Shown here one piece after another: positions 7,200 to 14,510 of a DNA stretch of 16,794 bases. Origin of the DNA: CALFXN01 sp937957815 (GTDB lineage Bacteria; Synergistota; Synergistia; Synergistales; Aminobacteriaceae); assembly GCA_036788195.1 (NCBI GenBank), contig DAIQNX010000053.1:1-16794 (forward strand), read 5' to 3'. The notes under the pieces were generated by a model. It was not told where the DNA came from, made no database searches, and worked only from the letters and a program-made list of their open reading frames with translations. The translations under genes and the position numbers were made by a program. Position 1 is the first letter of the stretch. Each line of letters begins with the position of its first letter.

Positions 7200-7946
7200 A
7201 TGGGAATCGTATACGGAATAGGAATCTTCCTTCTCGGAATAGGACAGGGGTTTCTGAACACGATCGCGGGGGGGGGCTCGTTCGTCGTCCTGCCCGCGCT
7301 GACGTTCATGGGGCTGGATCTCGCGGTCGCGAACGCGACGAACAGGGTCGGCGTCATCATTCAGGCGATCTCCGGAGCCGCGACGTTCCACCGCCACAAG
7401 GTTCTCGATTTTCGGGCAGCGCTTCCGCTCGCGGGCGTTTCTATGCTCGGGTCGATCCTCGGAACTTTGATGGCCGTCCAGATCGACAAGCGGATGCTCA
7501 ATATCGTCGTCGCCGTTCTGATCTCGATCATGGCGTTTCTGCTCGTCTTCAGGCCGAAGATGTGGGAGGGAGGGGAGAGGAAGCCGCGGCCGAAGTGGGT
7601 CGTCTTCGCGATCTTCTTCGCGATCGGAATCTACGGCGGCTTTCTTCAGGCGGGCGTCGGGTTCTTCCTGACGTGGGCCGTCGCCGTCGTTCTGGGGCAG
7701 GACCTCGTCCGGGGGAACGCGCTGCGGACGCTCATCGTCGCCGCGTTCACGACCGTCAGTCTCGCGATTTTCATCTCGAAGGGGCTCGTCGTTTTCAGCG
7801 TCGGCCTCGTCCTCGCGGCGGGGAACATGATCGGCGGCGTCCTCGGGGCGCGTTTCACTGTCCTCAAGGGCAACGCGTGGGTCCGCCGGATCCTCGCGGT
7901 CGTGATCGTCGTCAGCGCGATCAAGATGGTGGCATCCGCGTTCTAA
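7200..7946 (+). CDS. TSUP-family (TauE/SafE, DUF81) membrane transporter
   Basis: A 248-residue integral membrane protein with about seven or eight hydrophobic helices. The family signature is clear at the N-terminus: GIGQGFLNTIAGGGSFVVLPAL, then GLDLAVANATNRVGVIIQA and the ATFHRHKVLDFR loop. The second half repeats the fold (GIYGGFLQAGVGFFL). Family members export or take up sulfite, sulfonates, sulfoacetate or other organic anions; the substrate here cannot be read. The ATG at 7200 is chosen because GGGGAG is 8 bases upstream; a TTG at 7182 is an alternative. The gene is monocistronic, diverges from the partner-switching operon and converges on the lipoprotein gene. A link with the NMT1-like binding protein (some relatives bind sulfonates) is possible but unsupported. 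Confidence 0.9.
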   Translation: MGIVYGIGIFLLGIGQGFLNTIAGGGSFVVLPALTFMGLDLAVANATNRVGVIIQAISGAATFHRHKVLDFRAALPLAGVSMLGSILGTLMAVQIDKRMLNIVVAVLISIMAFLLVFRPKMWEGGERKPRPKWVVFAIFFAIGIYGGFLQAGVGFFLTWAVAVVLGQDLVRGNALRTLIVAAFTTVSLAIFISKGLVVFSVGLVLAAGNMIGGVLGARFTVLKGNAWVRRILAVVIVVSAIKMVASAF

Positions 7947-7960
7947 TTCGTTCGGCGGGA

Positions 7961-8002
7961 AAAAAGAGAGCCGGGGCGCCTTGTCGACGCTCCGGCTCTC
8001 TT
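7961..8002. terminator. Shared hairpin terminator between convergent genes
   Basis: A 15-bp stem (7964-7978 with 7988-8002, one G-U pair) around a 9-base loop lies between the TSUP gene (plus) and the lipoprotein gene (minus). The minus-strand reading ends in a run of T residues, so it is a strong terminator for the lipoprotein gene. The plus-strand reading has only a poor T tract. Confidence 0.8.
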
Positions 8003-8027
8003 CGTTGCGTTCGTTCCCCGCGCGGCG

Positions 8028-9674
8028 CTAGTACGACACGCGGTACGGCCCCACGAAGCTGTTGAACAGAAGATCGCCGTTCTTCAGATACTGCAGGATC
8101 GCGTAGGCGCCGTTACCGTAGGTCTGTCGCCCGAAGATCGTCCTATGAACCGTTTCGCCGGTTGTCCAGTCCATCCCCGTGACCTCCCAGCCGTCGGCCG
8201 CCGTATAGCCGTTCACGAGAGCCATGTTTCCCGACTGGCTGTGAATGGGCACCATGCTCGTCGACGACACGTCGCTCCGGGTCCACACGGATCTCCATTC
8301 GTCCGCATCCGGATCCCACTCGAAGCGCTCCGCGCCCGTCGGCGGAGCGTACATCGGTCCCATCGCGGCAACGCCGAGGATCTTGTTCGCGCTGGCGATA
8401 TCGTAGGTCGCGGCGTTCTCCGGAAGGTTGTTCACGACGAACGCGCCGTACCCGTTGACGACGACCGACTGCTCCGACTGGATCCACTCCGGAAGCGGCG
8501 AAAACCCGCACGTCACCTGAATCTGCCCCGCGATGCGACGGGACGCCGTTCCCGGCTTCTGGACGAAGCCATCGGGGATCTCGTCGCGCCAGAATGCCAC
8601 GAGCTTCATGCGCTTGCAGCCGTCCGTGATCACGACGAGCTTGTCCGGGTCGGTTCCGAAGCCCATGAGCGTCGGCGTCGATCCCGTTCCGAGGCCGAAC
8701 TTGATCATCGGCGGCACGGCGTCCGTCGGCGCGTCGTATCCGCTGGTCCACGCCCCGTCGGACTCCTGGGTCGACAGCGTCGTCCCGGTCCAGACGAGCT
8801 TTCGCATGTACTTGTCCGTCGCGATGTAGACGCCGTTCTTCTCGTCCACCGCGATCGAATTGTTCACGGTCTCCCCGGCCCCGAACGGGACGAACTGCGC
8901 CGTCGCGGGGTCGAGGCTCCTGTCGATCACGGCGAGTCCGTTGCTGAAGGCGACCAGAAGGTGTCCGTCGTAGGTCATCGACAGTCCGAAGAGACGCACG
9001 CCGTCGACGACCGCCCCCTGGATCGTCCTGATGTCCGCGATACTCCGGACGATCGAAATCCCCGCCGAAGGATTCGAGGCGTCGGCGAGCGCGAACGCGT
9101 AGACGCCGTTGCCGTAGTTCGCGTACAGGACATTGTCGTTATCCACGGCCGAATACGAGGAGTTCATGATCCGAAGGTTGTAGGCCTGCCCGTAGCCTTG
9201 GACGAACAGGGCGTTGAGATCCGCCGACGTCATCCCCTCGAGTTCCCTCTCCCCGATCGAGCGATGGAACTCCGGATCGACCGGCCCCAGCGTCGGCGCC
9301 ATGTACGCGGGCGCCTCGATGCGTGCCTCCTCGAGCCACGCGCCGTTCGACGAGCGGATATACGCGACCCTGTCCGTCCCCACGCCCCACATAAACGATG
9401 GGTTCGTCGACGCGAGCGTGATGATGTTCACCGGCCCCGCGAACGAAATCGGATACGTCTCCGGGGACACGCGGTACGTCCCCCTCGGCGGTCCGTAGAG
9501 GGTCGAATCGCTCTGGGACGGGTCGAAGTGGGTGATCCCGTACAGGGCGGCGGACAGAAACGGATTCGTCACCGGGCCGTTGACGAAGTGTTCGGTGTTC
9601 GTGGAACACCCCGCGGCAACGAGTCCGAGCAGACACAAAAGGAAAATCGCTCCGGAACGTACCTTGCGTCTCAT
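8028..9674 (-). CDS. Probable beta-propeller lipoprotein of unknown function
   Basis: A 548-residue protein. Residues 1-23 form a lipoprotein signal (MRRKVRSGAIFLLCLLGLVAAGC) with Cys23 as the lipidated residue. The ATG at 9674 has GGAGG 8 bases upstream; a longer upstream frame has no support. The mature part is rich in beta strands with short repeated blade-like phrases: NVLYANYGNGVYAFAL, LFGLSMTYDGHLLVAFSNGLAVID, NSIAVDEKNGVYIATDKYMRKLVW, DKLVVITDGCKRMKLVAF, GNMALVNGY and YLKNGDLLFNSF. These resemble SMP-30/strictosidine-synthase-like or quinoprotein-type propellers. I do not recognise the exact family. It has its own promoter candidate and terminator and is transcribed alone. It is likely anchored to a membrane facing the periplasm; substrate or partner unknown. 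Confidence 0.85.
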   Translation of the reverse strand: MRRKVRSGAIFLLCLLGLVAAGCSTNTEHFVNGPVTNPFLSAALYGITHFDPSQSDSTLYGPPRGTYRVSPETYPISFAGPVNIITLASTNPSFMWGVGTDRVAYIRSSNGAWLEEARIEAPAYMAPTLGPVDPEFHRSIGERELEGMTSADLNALFVQGYGQAYNLRIMNSSYSAVDNDNVLYANYGNGVYAFALADASNPSAGISIVRSIADIRTIQGAVVDGVRLFGLSMTYDGHLLVAFSNGLAVIDRSLDPATAQFVPFGAGETVNNSIAVDEKNGVYIATDKYMRKLVWTGTTLSTQESDGAWTSGYDAPTDAVPPMIKFGLGTGSTPTLMGFGTDPDKLVVITDGCKRMKLVAFWRDEIPDGFVQKPGTASRRIAGQIQVTCGFSPLPEWIQSEQSVVVNGYGAFVVNNLPENAATYDIASANKILGVAAMGPMYAPPTGAERFEWDPDADEWRSVWTRSDVSSTSMVPIHSQSGNMALVNGYTAADGWEVTGMDWTTGETVHRTIFGRQTYGNGAYAILQYLKNGDLLFNSFVGPYRVSY

Positions 9675-10061
9675 ATGAAACACCTCCAGAATCGGGATAG
9701 TCCGAAACGGACGGATTCCGAGCCGAACCGAAAACATGCGCGAAACAGCCTTCCACGCGGGCGAACGCCGACGCTCCTCCCTTGAAGACGTGTCACCCCG
9801 GATAACACCCCCACGTTTCCTTTCGACCCAGCCGCCGGACTTCTGAAATTCTAGGATAGATGATATCATTCACGCAATACCAGACAGAAAATTCCGCTGC
9901 ATTGGCGGCGGGCGCCGTCCTTCATCGTCCCTTCGGCCTGAAGACTCCGCGCTCTGGATCTCCGGCCGCAACGGAGGGAAGGGGAACGCTCCGTTTTCGT
10001 CACAATCGACATGGCGGCAATCCGGCCATTACGGCATCGTACGAAGGGGGGCTGTCCGCAA
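9675..10061. other. Divergent intergenic region between lipoprotein and phosphofructokinase genes
   Basis: 387 bases without a convincing gene. The minus-strand promoter candidate for the lipoprotein gene is near 9848-9877. I did not find a good plus-strand promoter for the phosphofructokinase gene, which must start within this region or just before its start codon. Confidence 0.45.
9848..9877 (-). promoter_or_regulatory. Candidate lipoprotein promoter with central palindrome
   Basis: Minus strand: TTGCGT (9877-9872), 18 bases, TAGAAT (9853-9848). Only the -10 is a good match. A perfect 10-bp palindrome, ATGATATCAT (9860-9869), fills the spacer and is a natural place for a repressor. The leader to the start codon would be about 165 bases. 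Confidence 0.35.
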
Positions 10062-11330
10062 ATGGGAAACGCGGTCCGGAACACCCTTGCCATCGTCTGC
10101 GGAGGAGGTCCCGCACCGGGCATCAACAGCGTCATCAGCTCCGTGACCATCGAGGCCATAAACTCCGGCTGGGAGGTCTACGGCGTCTACGACGGCTTCC
10201 TCCACCTGGGACAGGGCGAGAAGAAAGTAACCCCTCTCGCCATCGACCAGGTCACCCGGATCCACTCCGACGGAGGCAGCATCCTCCGGACGTCGCGATT
10301 CAACCCGACCAAAAGCGACGAAACCATGAAAAACGTCGTGGATACCCTCATCGGCATCGGCGTCACGCACCTCGTCACCATCGGCGGGGACGACACGGCG
10401 TTCGCCGCGTCCAAAGTGGCCGACTACGCCAAGAACAACATGGGGCTCACCATCAGCTTCGTCCACGTGCCCAAGACCATCGACAACGACCTCCCGCTGC
10501 CCGAGGGAACGCCGACCTTCGGCTTCGAGACGGCCCGCTCGCTCGGAACGCAGATCGTCTCGAACCTCATGACCGACGCGAAGACGACCGGCCGGTGGTA
10601 CTTCGTCGTGGCGATGGGGCGCGTCGCCGGACATCTTGCACTCGGCATCGGCAAGAGCGCCGGGGCCACGCTGACCCTCATCCCCGAAGAGCTCGCGTCG
10701 GAAAAGCGGATCCGGATGTCCCTCCTCGTGGACATCATCACCGGATCCATTATCAAGCGTCTGGCTTCCGGACGGAATTACGGCGTGGCCGTCATCGCCG
10801 AGGGCCTGATCGAAAAAATCAAGTCCGAAGACCTCGAAGAAGCGGACTGCGTCCTGTACGACGACCACGGACACATCCGCTACGCGGAGATCAACTTTTC
10901 CGAAGTGCTCAAGCGCGAGACGCTCGCGAACCTGTCGTCGCTCGGAATCGACATGACGATCAACCACAAGGACGTGGGGTACGAAATCCGGTGCGCACCG
11001 CCCAACGCCTTCGACATCGAATACACGCGGAACCTCGGCTTCGCGGCGATGGAATTCCTGCGCAACGGCGGGACCAACGCCATGATCACGATCCAGAACG
11101 ACCGGATCGTCCCCGTTCCCTTCCGCGACATCATCGATCCGCTTACGGGAAAGACGCGGATCCGGATGGTCAACACGGAGTCCATCCAATACCGGATCGC
11201 GCGGGAGTACATGATCCGGCTGGAAAAACGGGACTTCGAACCGGGAATCGAATTCGAGAAACTCGCCGTCGCGGCGAAACTGTCCCCCGAAGAATTCCGC
11301 AGGCGGTTCGAATACGTGACGTGGTACTGA
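10062..11330 (+). CDS. pfp: PPi-dependent 6-phosphofructokinase (diphosphate--fructose-6-phosphate 1-phosphotransferase)
   Basis: A 422-residue phosphofructokinase that phosphorylates fructose 6-phosphate at C1, reversibly, using pyrophosphate. Motifs: GGGPAPG (14-20) for phosphate binding, GGDDT (108-112), PKTIDND (137-143) with the catalytic Asp, and MGRVAGHLAL (185-194). The second Asp in GGDD and the Lys in PKTIDND are the residues that mark PPi use; ATP-dependent enzymes have Gly at both places. The length fits the PPi-dependent group. The ATG at 10062 is chosen because the GGGPAPG motif then falls near residue 14, as in relatives, and a GGGGGG stretch lies 10 bases upstream; a start at 10011 would add 17 atypical residues. 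It is a single gene with no neighbour of sugar metabolism in view. The enzyme is common in anaerobes that save ATP in glycolysis. Confidence 0.93.
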   Translation: MGNAVRNTLAIVCGGGPAPGINSVISSVTIEAINSGWEVYGVYDGFLHLGQGEKKVTPLAIDQVTRIHSDGGSILRTSRFNPTKSDETMKNVVDTLIGIGVTHLVTIGGDDTAFAASKVADYAKNNMGLTISFVHVPKTIDNDLPLPEGTPTFGFETARSLGTQIVSNLMTDAKTTGRWYFVVAMGRVAGHLALGIGKSAGATLTLIPEELASEKRIRMSLLVDIITGSIIKRLASGRNYGVAVIAEGLIEKIKSEDLEEADCVLYDDHGHIRYAEINFSEVLKRETLANLSSLGIDMTINHKDVGYEIRCAPPNAFDIEYTRNLGFAAMEFLRNGGTNAMITIQNDRIVPVPFRDIIDPLTGKTRIRMVNTESIQYRIAREYMIRLEKRDFEPGIEFEKLAVAAKLSPEEFRRRFEYVTWY

Positions 11331-11505
11331 TGCTCGGGCGCCAGCTCCGCAAAGGCGTCGTTGTTGGCCAGGGTGCTGCTTAAAACGAATCCGGAAAAGA
11401 AATCTGAATTGTGACGGTCTCCCCTGGGGCGCTGCGGTTCGCGTAGTCCATGCTCACCATGACCACCGGATAGAGAAAGCGGCTCTTGATCGCATTCCGT
11501 CCACC
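11331..11505. other. Region after pfp with a short minus-strand frame of doubtful status
   Basis: No clear terminator follows the pfp stop. A minus-strand open frame ending at 11380 (106 residues if started at 11700) closes with MDYANRSAPGETVTIQISFPDSF. It lacks a good ribosome site and its upstream half is antisense to a recognisable TPR fragment. I regard it as chance or debris and leave it uncalled. Confidence 0.4.
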
Positions 11506-11712
11506 TTGTTTTTTCCGTTCCGCGAAAGACGCACCAGATTCCACCGATTCATTTTCCGGATCCTGGGGCGCTGCGACGATGCGGAACCTCTCCTCAGGCG
11601 CGCGGTTGCCATCCGCGAGAAGACCTGCGGACACCACAGGACGATCCTCGCGGACAGCCTCCGCGACCTCGCAGGGCTCTACCACACGAAGGAGCGGCAC
11701 GATTCATCGTAT
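11506..11712 (+). pseudogene. Remnant of a tetratricopeptide-repeat protein
   Basis: One plus-strand frame contains ILGRCDDAEPLLRRAVAIREK followed by TILADSLRDLAGLYHTKERH. This matches the kinesin-light-chain-like TPR pattern (LGRYDEAEPLYRRALAIREK, then SLNNLAGLY), i.e. one and a half repeats. There is no proper start and the frame loses similarity on both sides, so it is a decayed fragment just upstream of the hicAB promoter. Confidence 0.65.
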
Positions 11713-11715
11713 TCA

Positions 11716-11744
11716 TTGACCATAGATATCAATAGTGATACCAT
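11716..11744 (+). promoter_or_regulatory. hicAB promoter with overlapping inverted-repeat operator
   Basis: TTGACC (11716-11721), 17 bases, then TACCAT (11739-11744) with TG one base before it (extended -10). The inverted repeat TATCA-atag-TGATA (11727-11740) overlaps the -10. HicB antitoxins with a ribbon-helix-helix tail repress their own operon at such repeats, so this is the likely operator. The start of hicA is 6 bases after the -10, so the transcript would be leaderless or nearly so unless another promoter is used. Confidence 0.5.
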
Positions 11745-11750
11745 TTCATC

Positions 11751-12017
11751 ATGGACGAGAACGCAAAAGTTCTTGAGATGATTCGAAACGGATGCGTCGA
11801 TATCCGATACGAAGACCTGAGAAGTCTTTGCGAGTCCTATTTCGGCTTTCCCCGCCAAAGCGGAAGCAGTCATGCGGTCTTCAGGATGCCGTGGTCGGGA
11901 GACCCCCGCATCGATATTCAGCGGGACAAGAACGGCAAAGCCAAGAAATATCAGATCCGGCAGGTTCTGAAAGCCATAGATCGCCTTCACGAGGAAGGAG
12001 AAAGGAGTCCGTCATGA
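11751..12017 (+). CDS. hicA: HicA-like mRNA-interferase toxin
   Basis: An 88-residue basic protein of the HicA/YcfA double-stranded-RNA-binding-like fold. The catalytic His is His41 in GSSHAVFRMP, followed by the beta strand RIDIQRDKNGKAKKYQIRQVLKAI, the typical C-terminal part (GGKAKPYQVRQVL in relatives). HicA toxins cut mRNA and tmRNA and stop growth until neutralised by HicB. The ATG at 11751 is the first in frame, with no clear ribosome site. Its TGA overlaps the hicB ATG (ATGA), the usual toxin-first order. The catalytic His is present, so the toxin looks intact. It is somewhat longer than the 60-80 residues common for HicA. Confidence 0.9.
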   Translation: MDENAKVLEMIRNGCVDIRYEDLRSLCESYFGFPRQSGSSHAVFRMPWSGDPRIDIQRDKNGKAKKYQIRQVLKAIDRLHEEGERSPS

Positions 12018-12352
12018 GCAGAAATACATCTCACTACATTTACCGCGTGGAATGGTCCCCCGAAGATCAGGAATACGTCGGACTCTGTTCCGAGTTTCCG
12101 AGCCTCTCGTGGCTCGCCGAAGGCGACGACGAGGCGTTTTCCGGAATCCGTTCCCTTGTCGCCGATGTTGTCGCCGAGATGGAACGCAACGGGGAAACAG
12201 TCCCGGAGCCCCTCGTCGATCGTACCTACTCAGGCAATATCCTTTTCAGGACGACGGCGGAAATGCACCGGAAAATCGCCATCAAGGCTGCGGAGTCGAA
12301 AGTCAGTTTGAACCGCTATTTGAACAGCAAGCTCACGTCCATCCTCGGCTGA
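12014..12352 (+). CDS. hicB: HicB-family antitoxin with C-terminal ribbon-helix-helix domain
   Basis: A 112-residue protein. The N-terminal half (about 8-65) is the partial RNase-H-like HicB fold (YIYRVEWSPEDQEYVGLCSEFPSLS, then EAFSGIRSLVADVVAEMERNGETVPEP). The C-terminal half (about 74-111) is an Arc-like DNA-binding segment (NILFRTTAEMHRKIAIKAAES, then SLNRYLNSKL). HicB binds HicA to block it and represses the operon through the C-terminal domain. The ATG at 12014 overlaps the hicA stop and has AAAGGAG 6 bases upstream, a much better site than that of hicA, which favours antitoxin over toxin. The gene is complete. Confidence 0.92.
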   Translation: MSRNTSHYIYRVEWSPEDQEYVGLCSEFPSLSWLAEGDDEAFSGIRSLVADVVAEMERNGETVPEPLVDRTYSGNILFRTTAEMHRKIAIKAAESKVSLNRYLNSKLTSILG

Positions 12353-12364
12353 AAGAAGTCCATG

Positions 12365-12389
12365 AAAAAAACCGCCCCGAAAGGAGCGG
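12365..12389 (-). terminator. Terminator after the zinc-ribbon gene
   Basis: On the minus strand, CCGCTCC (12389-12383) pairs with GGGGCGG (12378-12372) around a 4-base loop and is followed by seven T residues. It lies 31 bases past the stop of the zinc-ribbon gene and 20 bases past the hicB stop, and may serve hicB weakly too. Confidence 0.8.
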
Positions 12390-12419
12390 CTTGAAGCCAG
12401 GCTTTTTTGAAGGGCGGTT

Positions 12420-12671
12420 TCACTCCGTCTCGATATCGAACTCTATGCCGAAGACGCTCTTCAGTTCCTTATACTCGGACAGAATTTCGTGCAGCCGAAA
12501 ATTGATGCCGTCGGCCGCGTCGCCGAGACGACGCCTGCAGCACGGACACGCAAGCGGAGCGGGCGGCGTTTTGCCCGCCACGATCGTCATCGAAGATCCG
12601 CATTGACGGCACCGAAGCGTTATCGACTTGATCTCGGAGAGATCGACTCTGTGCATCGCAACCGGCGTCAT
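12420..12671 (-). CDS. Small zinc-ribbon protein, function unknown
   Basis: An 83-residue protein with two CxxC pairs (LRCRQCGS near residue 20 and ACPCCRRRL near 43), the pattern of a four-cysteine zinc ribbon, followed by a helical acidic tail (FRLHEILSEYKELKSVFGIEFDIETE). I do not recognise a named family; zinc ribbons of this size often act in nucleic-acid or protein binding. The start at 12671 is taken because GGAGG is 10 bases upstream; an ATG five codons later and a longer frame to 12737 are alternatives. It lies between two near-identical terminators and is therefore probably transcribed alone. Confidence 0.65.
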   Translation of the reverse strand: MTPVAMHRVDLSEIKSITLRCRQCGSSMTIVAGKTPPAPLACPCCRRRLGDAADGINFRLHEILSEYKELKSVFGIEFDIETE

Positions 12672-12720
12672 GAGGGGATGTCCTCCAAAACTGGATTTTA
12701 GCACCAGCGACAGCAAGCAA

Positions 12721-12746
12721 CAAAAAGACCGCCCCAAAGGGAGCGG
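12721..12746 (-). terminator. Terminator after the small beta-rich gene
   Basis: On the minus strand, CCGCTCC (12746-12740) pairs with GGGGCGG (12735-12729) around a 4-base loop, followed by TC and five T residues. Its stem is identical to that of the terminator at 12365-12389. Confidence 0.8.
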
Positions 12747-12794
12747 CCGTTCCTTTTATGGTTTCATTTCCTTTCTGTCACATTGCTATTGGTT

Positions 12795-13034
12795 TCAAGC
12801 TCTGGCAACTTCTACAGGTTCGACACTCTTGATCTGGTGTGCCGAAACCACGTATGTACCTCCGCGAGGATTCTTGGCATCTCCTTTGACCATCAGGACG
12901 CTGTAAGCCGGTCTGCTTTTATTGTCGAAGGTAAGGCCGAGAGGTTCGACGATGTATTCCTCGCCGGTTTTCAGCCGCAGTCGGACATTGCCCGTCATTC
13001 TTTCCAACACGTCGAGAACGTATTCTTTCGCCAT
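12795..13034 (-). CDS. Small beta-rich hypothetical protein
   Basis: A 79-residue protein with alternating hydrophobic strands (NVRLRLKTGEEYIVEPLGLTF, SYSVLMV-like AYSVLMVKGDA, GGTYVVSAHQIKSVEPVEV), consistent with a small SH3- or Sm-like barrel. I do not recognise the family. AAGGTGAGAGG lies directly before the ATG at 13034. An IS3-family remnant begins 42 bases upstream, so the original promoter may have been lost or replaced by one in the IS. The terminator at 12721-12746 follows. Confidence 0.65.
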   Translation of the reverse strand: MAKEYVLDVLERMTGNVRLRLKTGEEYIVEPLGLTFDNKSRPAYSVLMVKGDAKNPRGGTYVVSAHQIKSVEPVEVARA

Positions 13035-13076
13035 TACCTCTCACCTTTTTTCGGGTAATCCGGAAACACGTGCGCT

Positions 13077-13484
13077 TGACCTCCCCCGGAAACTCCGGAC
13101 ACAGATTTACGCCCCGATTCTTCCGTTTTCGTGGCTTTCCGGTGGCGTGTACCCCAGTACCGAATGAAGCCGCTCTCTGTTGTAGAACATTTCTATATAC
13201 CTGAAGATCTCCGTCCTCGCTTCGCCACGCGTCCGGTATTCTCTTCCGTCGACGCCGTTCTCTTTCAACGCCTGCAGTATTCCCGGACTTCCGTATCGCA
13301 TCGCGGCTCAGAGAACCTGAGGTTCTTTCGAGAAGATGGCCGAGGCCTTTTTCAGGATGTCATGTTTCCGCTTCGTCGTCTCGAGTTTCTGCCGACAAAG
13401 TCCACACGGGTCTGGTGGAGGGCGCGAAGCTCTTCTTCCGGCGCCAGCGCCTTGCCTCCGGGGGACGCGAGGGCTGCCGCGTAA
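13077..13484 (-). mobile_element. IS3-family remnant A, internally deleted and interrupted
   Basis: The outer end is probably the TGACCTCCCCCGG at 13077, which resembles IS3-family termini that begin TGACC and run on to GGACAC (GGACAC is at 13098-13103 region). Inside are the C-terminus of orfA and the C-terminus of the orfB transposase, joined without the catalytic core. The other end is cut at 13485, where remnant B begins. No second inverted repeat is seen. Confidence 0.65.
13107..13480 (-). pseudogene. IS3-family orfA/orfB transposase remnant A
   Basis: Two pieces in different frames. The orfA part has AALASPGGKALAPEEELRAL, then after a frameshift KHDILKKASAIFSKEPQVL and a stop at 13308: the familiar end of IS3-type orfA (ERDILKKA-A-FFAKES). 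About 10 bases later the frame GVDGREYRTRGEARTEIFRY, then FYNRERLHSVLGYTPPESH, is the extreme C-terminus of orfB, ending at 13107. The HTH_21 region and the whole DDE domain of orfB are missing, so an internal deletion of roughly 700 bases has occurred. It cannot transpose. Confidence 0.75.
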
Positions 13485-14372
13485 TGACCCCCAGAAATAT
13501 ACGATTAATGCCTGAACCTTGTCAAAGAAAACCGGTGGCTTGTTTATCCCAGGGTCTGGTGCGGTCGCTCGCTGTTGTAGCAACGAATCCAGGATCCGAT
13601 GACACTCTAGGTCTGGGCCAGGGATTCAAACCCATGCTGCCAGACGCACTTTTCCTTCAGACTCTTGATGAACCTTTCCACGATCCCGTTCTGTTGCGGT
13701 GTGTAGGGAGTGATGAACTCCTGGACCAGCCCGTAGCTTCTAACGGCGTTCGTGTAGCGCTTGCCGGTGAAGACTAGACCATTGTCGCTTCTCAGGATGA
13801 TTTGCTTCGTCGTTCTCCCCAGATGCCTGAATCGGCTGATCAGAGCCTCTTCCAGGGCCGCTTCCGCCGTTTTGGTATGACCTCGGGAGGAGAGGCGTCA
13901 GCCCAAAAGCTCCCGGTTTTCGCAGTCGATCACCAGGGCCAGATGACATCATCGATCTCGTCCGCACCAGATTATGGCCAGGTCGGTGGACCAACGGATG
14001 TCTCGTTCCGGTGTTTGCGAAGGGACCACCTTCACCCTAGGGCGATGTCCTGCCGGTCGTTTCCGGACCTGCCAGTGCTTCTTCTGCAGGATCCTCTGGA
14101 TCACCTTGCGGTTCTCGTTCAGCACCAGGGCGAGGCGCCGATACCCATAGGTCGGAAACCTCTCGATGCAATCGGACACTTTCCGCACCGTGTCAGGGTC
14201 CAACGGGACCCGTCTTTCCCGAGGGATGTAATAGAAGCTCCTCCTCGGCAAACCCAAAATCCGGCAAAGGCTCTTGATGCCGACCTTCTTCCCCTCTCGT
14301 TCGAGGTCCGCCTGCAGGGCCTTATGCTTTCGGGGGTTGACCGAACAAACGCTTGGCTTTTTTAGGACATCG
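13485..14372 (-). mobile_element. IS3-family remnant B, inserted into remnant A and truncated by IS21
   Basis: It begins at about 13485 with TGACCCCCAGAAAT, a plausible IS terminus, in the middle of remnant A's orfA. It ends where the IS21-family inverted repeat begins (14373). Its orfA and other terminus are absent, as expected if the IS21 element removed or displaced them. Confidence 0.6.
13544..14362 (-). pseudogene. IS3-family orfB transposase (DDE) with four in-frame stop codons
   Basis: A single frame runs from about 14362 to 13544 without frameshift. It has the HTH_21 part (KVGIKSLCRILGLPRRSFYY, CIERFPTYGYRRLALVLN) and the rve/DDE domain: IRWSTDL (first Asp), LVIDCENRELLG, LRSDNGLVFTG (second Asp), QQNGIVERFIKSLKEKC (Glu), and WIRCYNSERPHQTLG at the end. 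Stops interrupt it at 13949 (TGA), 13898 (TGA), 13607 (TAG) and 13544 (TAA). The two TGA codons fall where relatives often have Trp (GW-HLALVID and LLGW), so simple TGG-to-TGA changes explain them. The catalytic triad is still visible. Other genes here end in TGA, so this is decay, not recoding. Confidence 0.8.
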
Positions 14373-14377
14373 TGGTC

Positions 14378-14397
14378 AACGACGATTACACTTCCCC
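14378..14397 (+). repeat. IS21 left terminal transposase-binding repeat
   Basis: AACGACGATTACACTTCCCC, the inverted partner of the repeated units at 16658-16701. Differences from the right outer unit are one or two bases. Confidence 0.7.
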
Positions 14398-14510
14398 GTT
14401 AGCGACAATAAACAGGAACGCGCGGGAACTATCAGTCTGGAACGCTCGAAACGAGATTTTGTTCCGGTTTTCCTGACATTTTGTCTGTCTGAGGCGTATT
14501 TGTCTCTTTT

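Noticed and set aside
8145..9785. 546-codon plus-strand frame opposite the lipoprotein
   Set aside because: The minus-strand gene has a signal peptide, lipobox, ribosome site and terminator; the plus frame has none.
9860..11383. 507-codon plus-strand frame overlapping pfp
   Set aside because: Another frame of the same DNA as the clear phosphofructokinase; low-complexity Arg/His-rich product.
11380..11700. 106-codon minus-strand frame after pfp
   Set aside because: No ribosome site and half of it is antisense to a recognisable TPR fragment. The C-terminal 25 residues look protein-like, but not enough to call a gene.
13544..13951. UGA read as tryptophan (alternative code) in the IS3 transposase
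   Set aside because: Other genes in the window end normally at TGA, and the same transposase also has TAG and TAA stops.
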